This document shows positions 55,279-62,476 of a DNA stretch of 64,000 nucleotides, one piece after another. Source of the DNA: CAWATG01 sp963785035. GTDB lineage: Bacteria > Actinomycetota > Acidimicrobiia > IMCC26256 > CAWATG01. Location of the stretch: the NCBI GenBank assembly GCA_963785035.1, contig CAWATG010000008.1, positions 23,527 to 87,526 of the forward strand, given 5' to 3'. The position numbers and the translations under genes were made by a program. The notes below the pieces were generated by a model, which was given only the letters and a program-made list of their open reading frames with translations, ran no database searches and had not been told where the DNA came from. How positions within the stretch are numbered: position 1 is the first letter of the stretch; each line of letters begins with the position of its first letter.

Positions 55279-55656
55279 TTACGCGAGCAACCTCTTCAAG
55301 TTGTCCCAGTTCCAGTCGTAGGTCGTGCCGGCCCCAGGCACCGCCCAGCTCGCGCTGCCGTCCTTGTAGCCGATCACCTGGAACTTCGACTTGCCGAGCT
55401 CGATCGCCATCTGAACTTCCTTGAGCACCCCGGGCGCCTTGGCGGTCTTGGAGCCGAGCATAACCATGAACCTGTCGGCGCGGCCGATTGCCGCCCGTGC
55501 CTTCTCCTCCCACTCCTTCTCCGGAGCAGCTTCCCTGAGCGATACGTCCACCACGTCGAACGGCGAGTCACCGTTCCGCGCCTGCTCGATGATGAACTCT
55601 TTGAGAACCTGGTCGTTATCGAAGTCGAAGCTGACGAACAGCTTGGTTTTTGTCAC
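55279..55656 (-). CDS. TIR-like nucleotide-signal protein, first gene of SOS-linked operon
   Basis: This is a protein of 125 residues. KTKLFVSFDFDNDQVLKEF, DVVDVSLREAAPEKEWEEKA, ADRFMVMLGSKTAKAPGVLK and EVQMAIELGKSKFQVIGY give a TIR-like fold with Glu in the usual place. GTG 55656 was chosen because GGAGGG lies eight bases upstream; ATG 55671 is possible. It is the first gene of a six-gene leftward run behind a promoter with a LexA-type box. Confidence 0.75.
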   Translation of the reverse strand: MTKTKLFVSFDFDNDQVLKEFIIEQARNGDSPFDVVDVSLREAAPEKEWEEKARAAIGRADRFMVMLGSKTAKAPGVLKEVQMAIELGKSKFQVIGYKDGSASWAVPGAGTTYDWNWDNLKRLLA

Positions 55657-55680
55657 AGCGGCACCCTCCATACTGCCACC

Positions 55681-55709
55681 AGTGTAATTACGAACGCACG
55701 TTCGTACAA
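55681..55709 (-). promoter_or_regulatory. Promoter with LexA-type SOS box
   Basis: On the minus strand -35 TTGTAC (55,704-55,709) and -10 TACACT (55,681-55,686) are separated by 17 bp. The spacer holds most of an 18-bp perfect inverted repeat, TACGAACG-two bases-CGTTCGTA (55,689-55,706), containing GAACGTGCGTTC. This is exactly the GAAC-N4-GTTC operator of LexA in actinobacteria and Gram-positive bacteria. Confidence 0.75.
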
Positions 55710-55822
55710 GGGGGTCTCGCGGCCGTGAGCCCATCATGACGAGAGGGTGTGACACTCAAGGGAGAAGGTCGCGCCCTGGCCCGGCGCCCGGGCGTGGGTG
55801 CCCTCAGGCGCTATTTGCGTAT

Positions 55823-55828
55823 TACACT
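55823..55828 (+). promoter_or_regulatory. Putative -10 box of toxin-antitoxin operon
   Basis: TACACT, identical to the -10 of the divergent TIR promoter, ends eight bases before GTG 55837. The transcript could be leaderless. Confidence 0.35.
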
Positions 55829-55836
55829 AGTGGGGT

Positions 55837-56100
55837 GTGGAGATCCATCGTTCCGCTCGGAGGCACGGTGTCGACGACGCCGGCATCCTTCATGCCACCG
55901 ACCACCCCATCGTCGTCGTCGACCTCGATCCCGACAGCGACCCGCCGAGGGAGCTGGTCATCGGTCCCGACCAAGCCGGGAACCCGCTCGAGGTGATCGT
56001 CCTGGTTCTCGCCGACGACCGGCTCCTCGCCATACATGCCATGCCCCTTCGCCCGGCGTTCCACGATCTGCTCCCGAGAGGGGAGGACAGCGATGACTGA
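55837..56100 (+). CDS. Toxin of a type II toxin-antitoxin pair (BrnT/HigB-like)
   Basis: This is an 87-residue protein: MEIHRSARRHGV, VVVDLDPDSDPPRELVIGPD and NPLEVIVLVLADDRLLAIHA are typical of small RelE/BrnT-fold toxins with a conserved His/Arg-rich start. These act as ribonucleases. It overlaps the antitoxin gene by eight bases, the normal coupled layout with the toxin first. Confidence 0.7.
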   Translation: MEIHRSARRHGVDDAGILHATDHPIVVVDLDPDSDPPRELVIGPDQAGNPLEVIVLVLADDRLLAIHAMPLRPAFHDLLPRGEDSDD

Positions 56101-56374
56101 GAAGACCCGCCCGTTCAAGACCCAGACCGGCAAGGTGCTCACCGACGCTGACATCGAGGCGCTCGCCGATGAAGCAGAACAGGGCTACGACGTGGAGGTC
56201 CTGAAGACCCGGCGACGAGGCCGGCCCATGTTGGGCATGGCACCGGCAGAAGTGGTCCCTGTACGGCTCGACCCGGATCTGAAGCAAGCCGTGGAAGAAC
56301 GCGCCGAGGCAGAGCACACGACAACCAGCGAGATCATTCGCGAGGCGCTACGTCGGTTCCTCGAAGTCGCCTGA
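56093..56374 (+). CDS. Ribbon-helix-helix antitoxin
   Basis: This is a protein of 93 residues. The C-terminus VVPVRLDPDLKQAVEERAEA followed by TTSEIIREALRRFL is a CopG-type ribbon-helix-helix. The N-terminal part (TDADIEALADEAEQGYDVEV) is acidic and helical and would wrap the toxin. A short hairpin (56,376-56,390) follows the stop. Confidence 0.75.
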   Translation: MTEKTRPFKTQTGKVLTDADIEALADEAEQGYDVEVLKTRRRGRPMLGMAPAEVVPVRLDPDLKQAVEERAEAEHTTTSEIIREALRRFLEVA

Positions 56375-56385
56375 CACTGAGCGGC

Positions 56386-56575
56386 TCAGTAGCCGAACAG
56401 GCACAGGGCTCGGGCGTTCGTGTAGTTGCTCGGTTCGAAGAACGTCGAGAGGCACTTGGTCACGGTCGCGAACTCGCGCCGGGGCGCGCCGGTCGTCTCG
56501 TTCTGGCGCAGTTCCAGGGGGACCATCAGGAACGGGTAGTCGGCGTAGGCGCAGATGTGGCACTTCCAGAAGTCC
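56386..56575 (-). pseudogene. C-terminal gene fragment cut by IS1380
   Basis: The frame reads FWKCHICAYADYPFLMVPLE, RREFATVTKCLSTFF and NYTNARALCLFGY, with two Cys in CxxC spacing. It starts where the transposase reading stops making sense. It is the 3' end of an unknown gene interrupted by the insertion. Confidence 0.4.
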
Positions 56576-56996
56576 AGAAGGTCATCGCGTCGGCGGCGGG
56601 ACCGGCACCGGCAGTCCAAGCACGGCGAATTGTCTCGGCGATCACCTTGTCGAGCCGGCGGACGTGACCGAAGGTGAAAGACCGCAGGAACGTGCCCAGC
56701 GTGGAGGGGGCCATCACCCGGAACGGCAACACCCGCTGGGTCGCTCCCGCCCGCAACACGTTCGAGTGATCGATGTGCGATCCACCCGCGAGGATCGTCG
56801 CCACCAACGTGCAGATCTTGCGGCCCGGCAACGCACCACCAACCCGACCGACCAGGTGGACCGTCGAGTTAACCAGCCCCTCAAGACCGAGGTGGACCAT
56901 CAACGTCGCCGGCAGGATCAACCCCGCGTTGGCGACCAGGTTCGGATCATCGAAGATCGCGTCGATCCGGTCGATGCCATGCGATACTTGCGTCAC
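56576..56996 (-). pseudogene. IS1380-like transposase N-terminal fragment
   Basis: About 140 residues (ANAGLILPATLMVHLGLEGL, GGALPGRKICTLVATILAGG, VLPFRVMAPSTLGTFLRSFT) match the start of IS1380 transposases. The catalytic domain is absent. The break is near 56,575. Confidence 0.65.
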
Positions 56997-57061
56997 TGGA
57001 AGTGCCTCCCCGAACTTTGCGGATAGCGACGTCAGACATCGTCATCCTCCCAGTTCAGGAG

Positions 57062-57381
57062 GCACTTTCCGCGGACGCGCCCTCACCAGCACGAATAGCC
57101 CATCGGTGGATCGAGGCTAATTTGCGGACCAATAGGGGAATCTCGTCAGCCGAGTTGCTGACGGCTGGCTCCGATTGTCGTTGCTCCGATCGGCTGGGGA
57201 CTATTACGGGAGTGAAGCGCGTCGAGCGTCGTTCCGATGACCTGGATGATTGATCGCCTCTCAGGCTTCGTGCGTCGGGCGACCTGGCTGCGTTCAGCCC
57301 CCATGATGGACCGGACGGCGCTTCGTGTGCTGGTTGTGGGGCACTCGACATCTTGGACCCGTCGAGTAGGAGCAGAGCGTT
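57062..57381. other. Intergenic region without a recognised gene
   Basis: These 320 bp lie between the IS1380 remnant and the end of the transglycosylase-peptidase gene. The open frames look like noise. It may contain insertion-sequence end DNA. Confidence 0.3.
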
Positions 57382-58464
57382 CTATTCGCCGCCACGGAGA
57401 CTGACGCCGAGTCGGTTTCCGGTACACGCTGCCGTCACGGTTGGCGTGGGGTTGACTGCCGCTGGGGGGTCGCCTTTGTGTCGTCCGGGGTGGATCTCGA
57501 AGTGGAGGTGGGGGCTGGTGCCTGCCGCGTTGCCGGTGTCGCCGACGTAGCCGAGGATGGTTCCGGCGGTGACCTGACCCTCGACCGTGCCGTAGGCCGA
57601 AAGGTGGGCTCCGTAGTAGTAGTTCCCGTCGTCTCCCCACAGGTGGAACGACAGGCCCCCGAGACGGTCTGATCGGTGCTCGACGTTGCCCGCGACGGGC
57701 GCGACCACCGGGGTGCCCTGTGCGGCGAACATGTCGATACCTCTGTGTGTTCGCCCGCCCGATCGTGGTGCCCCCCACGTGTCGGTGAAGCTGACGGGAC
57801 CGGCGACGGGGCACAGCCATCCTTCGCCGGTGATGATGACCGGGTTCGCGAGGCCTTCGGCGATGGCGAGGACCTTGTCGGCATAGGCGTCTGAGTTGTT
57901 GTAGCGGAGCACCGCTGCGCGTTCGTCGGTGATGGCACGGTCGCGGCCGCCGCAGAGGTAGTTCGCGGTGCTCGCTGCGGCGTCGTCGATGTCGTGGGGG
58001 TTGACTGTGCCATCCCGGTCGGTGTCGATACCCCAGCGGGCGAACGTTTCCGCCAGGAACTGCATCGGCCCGACGGCCTGCTCCCATGGTCCGGTGAGTC
58101 CCCACCAGCCGAGCCAGTCACCGATCGGGATGCGTTGGGTGTCGTTGGTTCCGTCGAGGGGTGGGCCGAAGATCCACGGTGTGACCTCGCCGGTGGTGTC
58201 GTCGGCTGTTGCGCCGCCGCTGGTGCCGTTGTCCGATTCGACCTGGCCGATGGCGGCGACGAGTTGCCATCGCAGCCCGTCGCACCAGCCGTTGGTGGCC
58301 TGGTAGGCGGCGAGCACGCGGGTCGGGATGTCGGATCCGGCACCAGGGAGGGATGGGTTGGTGTCGTGTCCGGCCACGGCGAGGAGCGGGAGCATGGTGG
58401 TGGTCATGACGGTGAGGAGCACACCCGCTACGAGCGTGCGGCTGAGTCGGCGTTGAGGTGTCAC
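57382..58464 (-). CDS. Secreted transglycosylase-M23 endopeptidase of the transfer apparatus
   Basis: This is a protein of 360 residues. A signal-like N-terminus (TLVAGVLLTVMTTTMLPLLA) precedes a lytic transglycosylase-like domain (LVAAIGQVESDNGTSGG, QAVGPMQFLAETFARWGI, NYLCGG). An M23 peptidase follows with HRGIDMFAAQGTPV and HLHFEIHPG as zinc site and active site. It would open peptidoglycan for the secretion channel, like VirB1 proteins. The GTG start lies five bases after the GGCCTAGT motif. It is divergent from the VirB2-like operon. Confidence 0.85.
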   Translation of the reverse strand: MTPQRRLSRTLVAGVLLTVMTTTMLPLLAVAGHDTNPSLPGAGSDIPTRVLAAYQATNGWCDGLRWQLVAAIGQVESDNGTSGGATADDTTGEVTPWIFGPPLDGTNDTQRIPIGDWLGWWGLTGPWEQAVGPMQFLAETFARWGIDTDRDGTVNPHDIDDAAASTANYLCGGRDRAITDERAAVLRYNNSDAYADKVLAIAEGLANPVIITGEGWLCPVAGPVSFTDTWGAPRSGGRTHRGIDMFAAQGTPVVAPVAGNVEHRSDRLGGLSFHLWGDDGNYYYGAHLSAYGTVEGQVTAGTILGYVGDTGNAAGTSPHLHFEIHPGRHKGDPPAAVNPTPTVTAACTGNRLGVSLRGGE

Positions 58465-58469
58465 ATGTG

Positions 58470-58494
58470 ACTAGGCCGTTTCGAGGGCCGTTTC
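58470..58494 (-). promoter_or_regulatory. Shared transfer-operon promoter motif, copy 2
   Basis: On the minus strand this begins GAAACGG, contains a second GAAACGG and ends GGCCTAGT. It matches copy 3 at 18 of 25 positions and lies five bases before the GTG of the transglycosylase-peptidase gene. Confidence 0.5.
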
Positions 58495-58533
58495 CTCTCG
58501 CGCCCGGCGAAAGATTGTCGAGATGGGCGAGAT

Positions 58534-58558
58534 GTTTCGGCCTCTGAAAAGGCCTAGT
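58534..58558 (+). promoter_or_regulatory. Shared transfer-operon promoter motif, copy 3
   Basis: This begins GTTTCGG and ends GGCCTAGT, 32 bases before the ATG of the VirB2-like gene. It matches copy 1 before the relaxase operon at 22 of 25 positions. Unlike copies 1 and 2 it is followed by a leader with its own ribosome-binding site (TTGGAGG). Confidence 0.6.
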
Positions 58559-58590
58559 GGGGTGACCGTCGTCGTTTGGAGGTTGCCCCG

Positions 58591-58884
58591 ATGCCCTGGT
58601 TGGTCGTGCTCGCCCAAGTGAATGTGACCCCGGACTCGACGGGCATGCCCGGTGCCGAGCTGATCCAGAAGCTCTTGAACTGGTCCCAGATGCTGGCACT
58701 GTGGGGCAGCCTCGGCGCCCTTCTTGTCGGCGCCGCGATGTATGGGCTGGCACGCGAGACGAGTGGCTACCAGCAGGCATCGAAGGGCAAGGCCCTCGCG
58801 CTCGGTGGAGCGGTCGGGGCGATCCTTGCGGGGCTTGCGCCGACGGTCGTCAACGCCCTGTTCAAGGTGGCGTCGTCCTCGTGA
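58591..58884 (+). CDS. VirB2/TrbC-like small membrane protein
   Basis: This is a protein of 97 residues. A hydrophobic signal (WLVVLAQV) is followed by two membrane segments (ALWGSLGALLVGAAMYGL and ALALGGAVGAILAGLAPTVV) with a short polar loop. Its size and topology match conjugative pilin or PrgI-adjacent subunits. It is the first gene of the type IV secretion operon. GGAGG precedes the ATG, and the stop overlaps the next GTG. Confidence 0.7.
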   Translation: MPWLVVLAQVNVTPDSTGMPGAELIQKLLNWSQMLALWGSLGALLVGAAMYGLARETSGYQQASKGKALALGGAVGAILAGLAPTVVNALFKVASSS

Positions 58885-59615
58885 GCGGCCGACGTTCGAC
58901 CAAGCTCATCGCCACCCTGGGAGCCGTGGTGGCGTTCATCGGGGGGATGTTCCTCCATGCGCAGGTCACCTCGCCGAAGCGCGACGCATCGACATCCGCA
59001 TCGATATCCACATTGACGGACCGCACGGCTGGCCGACGGGCGACTCACCCGTCATCGGAGCGTCCACACGATGGCGTTGCGCGCGCGTCCGATGGGTCCG
59101 ACGGCTCGGCGCGCTCGGCACCGACCGAGGACGGAGCGGTCGCGACGGCGCTGGATCTCGCCGCCGCGTCCCAGGCATGGATGTACCTCTCCGACAAGGA
59201 CCTCGAGGCGAGCGTGCGGGCAGTGGCCAGTACCCACTCTGCCGATCGCCTCGTCAGCGAGATTGTCGGAGAGGTCCGTGTCGCTCGGGACGCGCTTGCC
59301 CGTTCGCCGGGTCGGATCTGGTGGCTGGTCCGGCCCCTCGCATGGCGCGTCGAGAGCTTCGGTCCCCAACGCGCGCAGGTGTCGGTGTGGACGGTGAGCG
59401 TGCTCTCGGCGGCCGACGTGGCTCTGCCGCAATCGGACTGGTTTACCACGACCCTCGATCTCGCGTGGGAGAACGCAGCCTGGCGTCTCGTTGCCACCCG
59501 CGACGCTCCCGGCCCGACGCCCCAATTGGGTGGTCGTGACAGCGCATGGAAGTCCGGGCCGTTCGACCATGCGTTGGCAGGGTTCGCGCGCGTCGGTGCC
59601 GAGGTCGGGTCGTGA
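58881..59615 (+). CDS. VirB8/TcpC-like conjugation protein
   Basis: This is a protein of 244 residues. One membrane segment (KLIATLGAVVAFIGGMFLHA) and a Ser/Thr-rich linker precede an NTF2-like extracellular domain (AQVSVWTVSVLSAADVALPQ and FTTTLDLAWENAAWRLV). VirB8-type proteins scaffold the secretion channel. It overlaps both neighbours by four bases. Confidence 0.7.
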   Translation: MSGRRSTKLIATLGAVVAFIGGMFLHAQVTSPKRDASTSASISTLTDRTAGRRATHPSSERPHDGVARASDGSDGSARSAPTEDGAVATALDLAAASQAWMYLSDKDLEASVRAVASTHSADRLVSEIVGEVRVARDALARSPGRIWWLVRPLAWRVESFGPQRAQVSVWTVSVLSAADVALPQSDWFTTTLDLAWENAAWRLVATRDAPGPTPQLGGRDSAWKSGPFDHALAGFARVGAEVGS

Positions 59616-60994
59616 TCCTCGCGTTCGCGTTCCCCAACCCCGTCACCTGGGCAGCCGACAAGGTGACGGGCTTCGTGGGCAATGCCGCAACGGCGGGCTT
59701 CGAGATGATCATCGGCGGCCTTACCGCTTGGGTGCTCGACGCGGTCGGTTGGGTGGTCGGGGGTGTCTTCAGCTTCTTTGTGCATGCGACCGATCCCAAT
59801 GTGCAGGCCGACTGGTTCGTGTCACGCAACGGCCCCTACGGCACCACCCTCGCTATCGGCGCCACGCTCCTCGTCGGTTTCGTGCTCGCCGGAATCACCC
59901 AAGGGGTTCTCTCCGGTGATGTCGGCGGCATGGTCAAACAGGTTGGCTTTCACCTTCCGGTGTCGGTGCTCGGCATGGTCGGTCTCGTCAGCATCGTCCA
60001 GGCGCTCATCCGACTCACCGATGACCTCTCCACCGGTGTGCTTTCACAATTCGGGAACAACGTCTCGGACTTCACGGCGGTCGTAGGCTCGATCTCCACG
60101 CTCTCGGGTGGGACGGCCACCGCGTTCGTCGTGTTCCTGTTGGGTCTCGTGACCGTGATCGCCGGTGTGATCCTTGTCGCGGAGTTGGTGATCCGCGCCG
60201 CGCTCGTCTACATCGTCGTCGCGCTCGCGCCGCTTGTCTTCGCTGCCCAGGTATGGCCCGCGCTGCGGGGGATCGGCCGCAAGCTCATCGAGCTCGTCGT
60301 CGCGCTCGTCCTCTCGAAGCTGGTCATCGCCATCGCGTTGTCGGTGGCGGCCGCGGCAATGGTCGGGGCCGGTTCGGGTGGTGAGGTCACGGCACTTCCG
60401 GCTCCCGAGGTCGTCGCCAACAACCCGGGCGGCTCGGTTACCCAGGCGGTGGGGATTCTTCTGGCGGCTCTGGCCACGTTCGGTGTCGCCGCATTCTCAC
60501 CGTTCCTCGTCGCCAAGCTCATGCCCCTCACCGAGGCCGCTCTCGTCTCCCAAGGTGTTCGCGGTGGACCCGTGCGTGCGGGACAACAGGCGATGTCGCT
60601 CAGCTATTACACGCGGGCCGGTGGCGGTCGCCTTTCCCAGGTCGCGGGCGGGGGAGTGCCCGGAGCGGGTATGGGCGCAGGAGTCGGAGGCTCCGGGATG
60701 GCGGCGCTGGGACGGCTGGAGCAGCGCCTCGATGGGGGCGCTCGCGGCGGGACCTGCCGGGGTGCGCGGTCGCAGCGGCAGCCGGCGCAGCGTCGCGCAC
60801 CGTTCACGGTGCCGCAGCGAGCGCATCTCAGCGTGCCACCAGCGCCGGGTCACCCGGGTCGCCCTCGGGATCCGGCGCGCCATCGGGAGCTGGCGTCGCC
60901 ATCACCGTCGCCATCGTCACCCCCGGGCCGGGCGCGACCTCGACCACCCGACGCCAGCGGGGGGACCAAACCCGGAGGCGAACGTGGGAGCTGA
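59612..60994 (+). CDS. TrbL/VirB6-like polytopic channel protein
   Basis: This is a protein of 460 residues. About eight membrane helices in residues 45-310 include LAIGATLLVGFVLAGITQGV and LVIRAALVYIVVALAPLVFA. The soluble Gly/Pro/Arg-rich tail is typical of TrbL. It forms the inner-membrane pore of the type IV secretion system. Its end overlaps the next gene by 11 bp. Confidence 0.78.
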   Translation: MILAFAFPNPVTWAADKVTGFVGNAATAGFEMIIGGLTAWVLDAVGWVVGGVFSFFVHATDPNVQADWFVSRNGPYGTTLAIGATLLVGFVLAGITQGVLSGDVGGMVKQVGFHLPVSVLGMVGLVSIVQALIRLTDDLSTGVLSQFGNNVSDFTAVVGSISTLSGGTATAFVVFLLGLVTVIAGVILVAELVIRAALVYIVVALAPLVFAAQVWPALRGIGRKLIELVVALVLSKLVIAIALSVAAAAMVGAGSGGEVTALPAPEVVANNPGGSVTQAVGILLAALATFGVAAFSPFLVAKLMPLTEAALVSQGVRGGPVRAGQQAMSLSYYTRAGGGRLSQVAGGGVPGAGMGAGVGGSGMAALGRLEQRLDGGARGGTCRGARSQRQPAQRRAPFTVPQRAHLSVPPAPGHPGRPRDPARHRELASPSPSPSSPPGRARPRPPDASGGTKPGGERGS

Positions 60995-62474
60995 ACGCGA
61001 GGAACGCCTGTACCGGTTCGACCCGCTCGACCGGTCCGGCATCTTCCTCGGCCTTGGGGTCTTCCAGTGCGCGCTGCTCGGCGGCGGTCTTGTGATCGCG
61101 GTGGCAGCGATCACCGCCGGCGTGCCACTCGTTCTGGCTGGGCTGCCGGTGTTGGCCGGTGTCGCGGCGAGCTTCGCCCGCGTCGGCGGTTACGCCGTGT
61201 GGGAGTGGCTGCCGCTCGGCACGTCGTGGCTGTTGATGCGGTTCGGCCGCGGCCCACGCTGGTTCGCTCGGCTTCCACTGATCGTGGGTGATGGGGGAGA
61301 GACCGTGGCTCCGCTGCCGCCATGCCTCGCCGATCTCGACATCGTGGCGCTGCCATGGCGAGGTGGGCTCGAACTTGGTGCGGTCCGCGACCGCCAAGCC
61401 AACACGCTCACGGTGCTCGTGCCCGCGACGGGCCCGGAGTTCGTGACCCAACCCCGCGCCGACCAGGAGCGCCTCCTTGCCGGTTGGGCCGATGTGCTCG
61501 CCCAGTTCGCCCCCGACGGCTCACCCGTCGTGTGCGTCGGGTGGTCCGACCTTGCCCGCCAATCGGGGCTGCGCCAACACGTCGAGTGGCTGGAGGGCAC
61601 CGAACGCGGAACGCCCAACCCCAAGGCGGCCGACTCCTACGACCAGCTTCTCGAAGGAGCGGTCACCCAGGCGAGCAGCCATGACGTGTGGCTTTTCGTC
61701 ACCGTCGCTCGCGACCGGCTCGCCCGGCGCGCCCAGGTCGGCGACCCCGAAGCGACACTTGCCCGAGCCGTGTCCTCGACGGTTGAGACGCTGCTTCGTG
61801 GTCTGCGCAACGCCGGGCTCGGCGGCGGCGAGCCGCTGGACCCGGCGGAGCTTCGGCGGCTGCTGCGGACCCGCATCGACCCGTTCGCCGCCCGACCACG
61901 GGTCGCGAAGGGTCGTCTCGTCGAACGCCTTGGCCTTGTCGCGCCCGGAGGGGAGGGACCTATGGCGCTTGCGACCGCGTGGCGACACGTGCAGGTTGAC
62001 GGGGCGTGGCATCGCACCTATTGGGTTGTCGGGTTCCCGCGGCTTCCTCAACATCCCGGTTGGCTCGAACCGTTCCTGTCCGGCGCGGGCTTGTGCCGCA
62101 CGCTGACCGTGTTCTTCCGGCCGGTCTCGGCGCACCAGTCGAGACGCCGCATCGAACGTGACCTGGTCAAGCTCGACTCTGACGCCCAGACCAGAGAGGA
62201 CAAGGGCCGACGGGTCGACGCCCGCCACCGGCGTGCAACCCAGGCGCTCCTCGACCGGGAACAAGAGCTCGTCGCCGGTTACCCCGAGATGGGCCACACC
62301 GCTCTCGTGTGTGTGTCCGCGCCAAGTCTCGAACAGCTCGAGGACGACTGTGAGATCGTCGAGCAACTCGCCCGAGAGGCAGGCATCGAACTCAAGGTGA
62401 TCGACGCACGCCAGGACCTCGCCTGGGCGGCGTCGCTTCCGTTCGGCCTCGCGCCCCGACACCTCGTGGCCTGA
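60984..62474 (+). CDS. SCO6880/PrgI-like type IV secretion protein
   Basis: This is a protein of 496 residues. Two membrane helices (about 28-68) are followed by WLPLGTSWLLMRFGRGPRW and a large cytoplasmic domain (LTVLVPATGPEFVTQPRADQ, FPRLPQHPGWLEPFLSGAGL, AHQSRRRIERDLVKLDSD). It resembles the N-terminal, non-ATPase half of VirB4 proteins, encoded separately in actinobacteria. GTG 60984 has GGAGGCG before it. The VirB4-like ATPase gene starts two bases after its stop. Confidence 0.75.
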   Translation: MGAEREERLYRFDPLDRSGIFLGLGVFQCALLGGGLVIAVAAITAGVPLVLAGLPVLAGVAASFARVGGYAVWEWLPLGTSWLLMRFGRGPRWFARLPLIVGDGGETVAPLPPCLADLDIVALPWRGGLELGAVRDRQANTLTVLVPATGPEFVTQPRADQERLLAGWADVLAQFAPDGSPVVCVGWSDLARQSGLRQHVEWLEGTERGTPNPKAADSYDQLLEGAVTQASSHDVWLFVTVARDRLARRAQVGDPEATLARAVSSTVETLLRGLRNAGLGGGEPLDPAELRRLLRTRIDPFAARPRVAKGRLVERLGLVAPGGEGPMALATAWRHVQVDGAWHRTYWVVGFPRLPQHPGWLEPFLSGAGLCRTLTVFFRPVSAHQSRRRIERDLVKLDSDAQTREDKGRRVDARHRRATQALLDREQELVAGYPEMGHTALVCVSAPSLEQLEDDCEIVEQLAREAGIELKVIDARQDLAWAASLPFGLAPRHLVA

Positions 62475-62476
62475 GC

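Noticed and set aside
56376..56390. Short hairpin ACTGAG/CTCAGT after the antitoxin gene as a terminator
   Set aside because: The stem is only six pairs and no T-run follows, so it is mentioned but not called.
60234..60983. Upstream extension of the SCO6880-like frame
   Set aside because: It overlaps the TrbL-like membrane protein in another frame and is Ser/Arg-rich; GTG 60984 has a ribosome-binding site.
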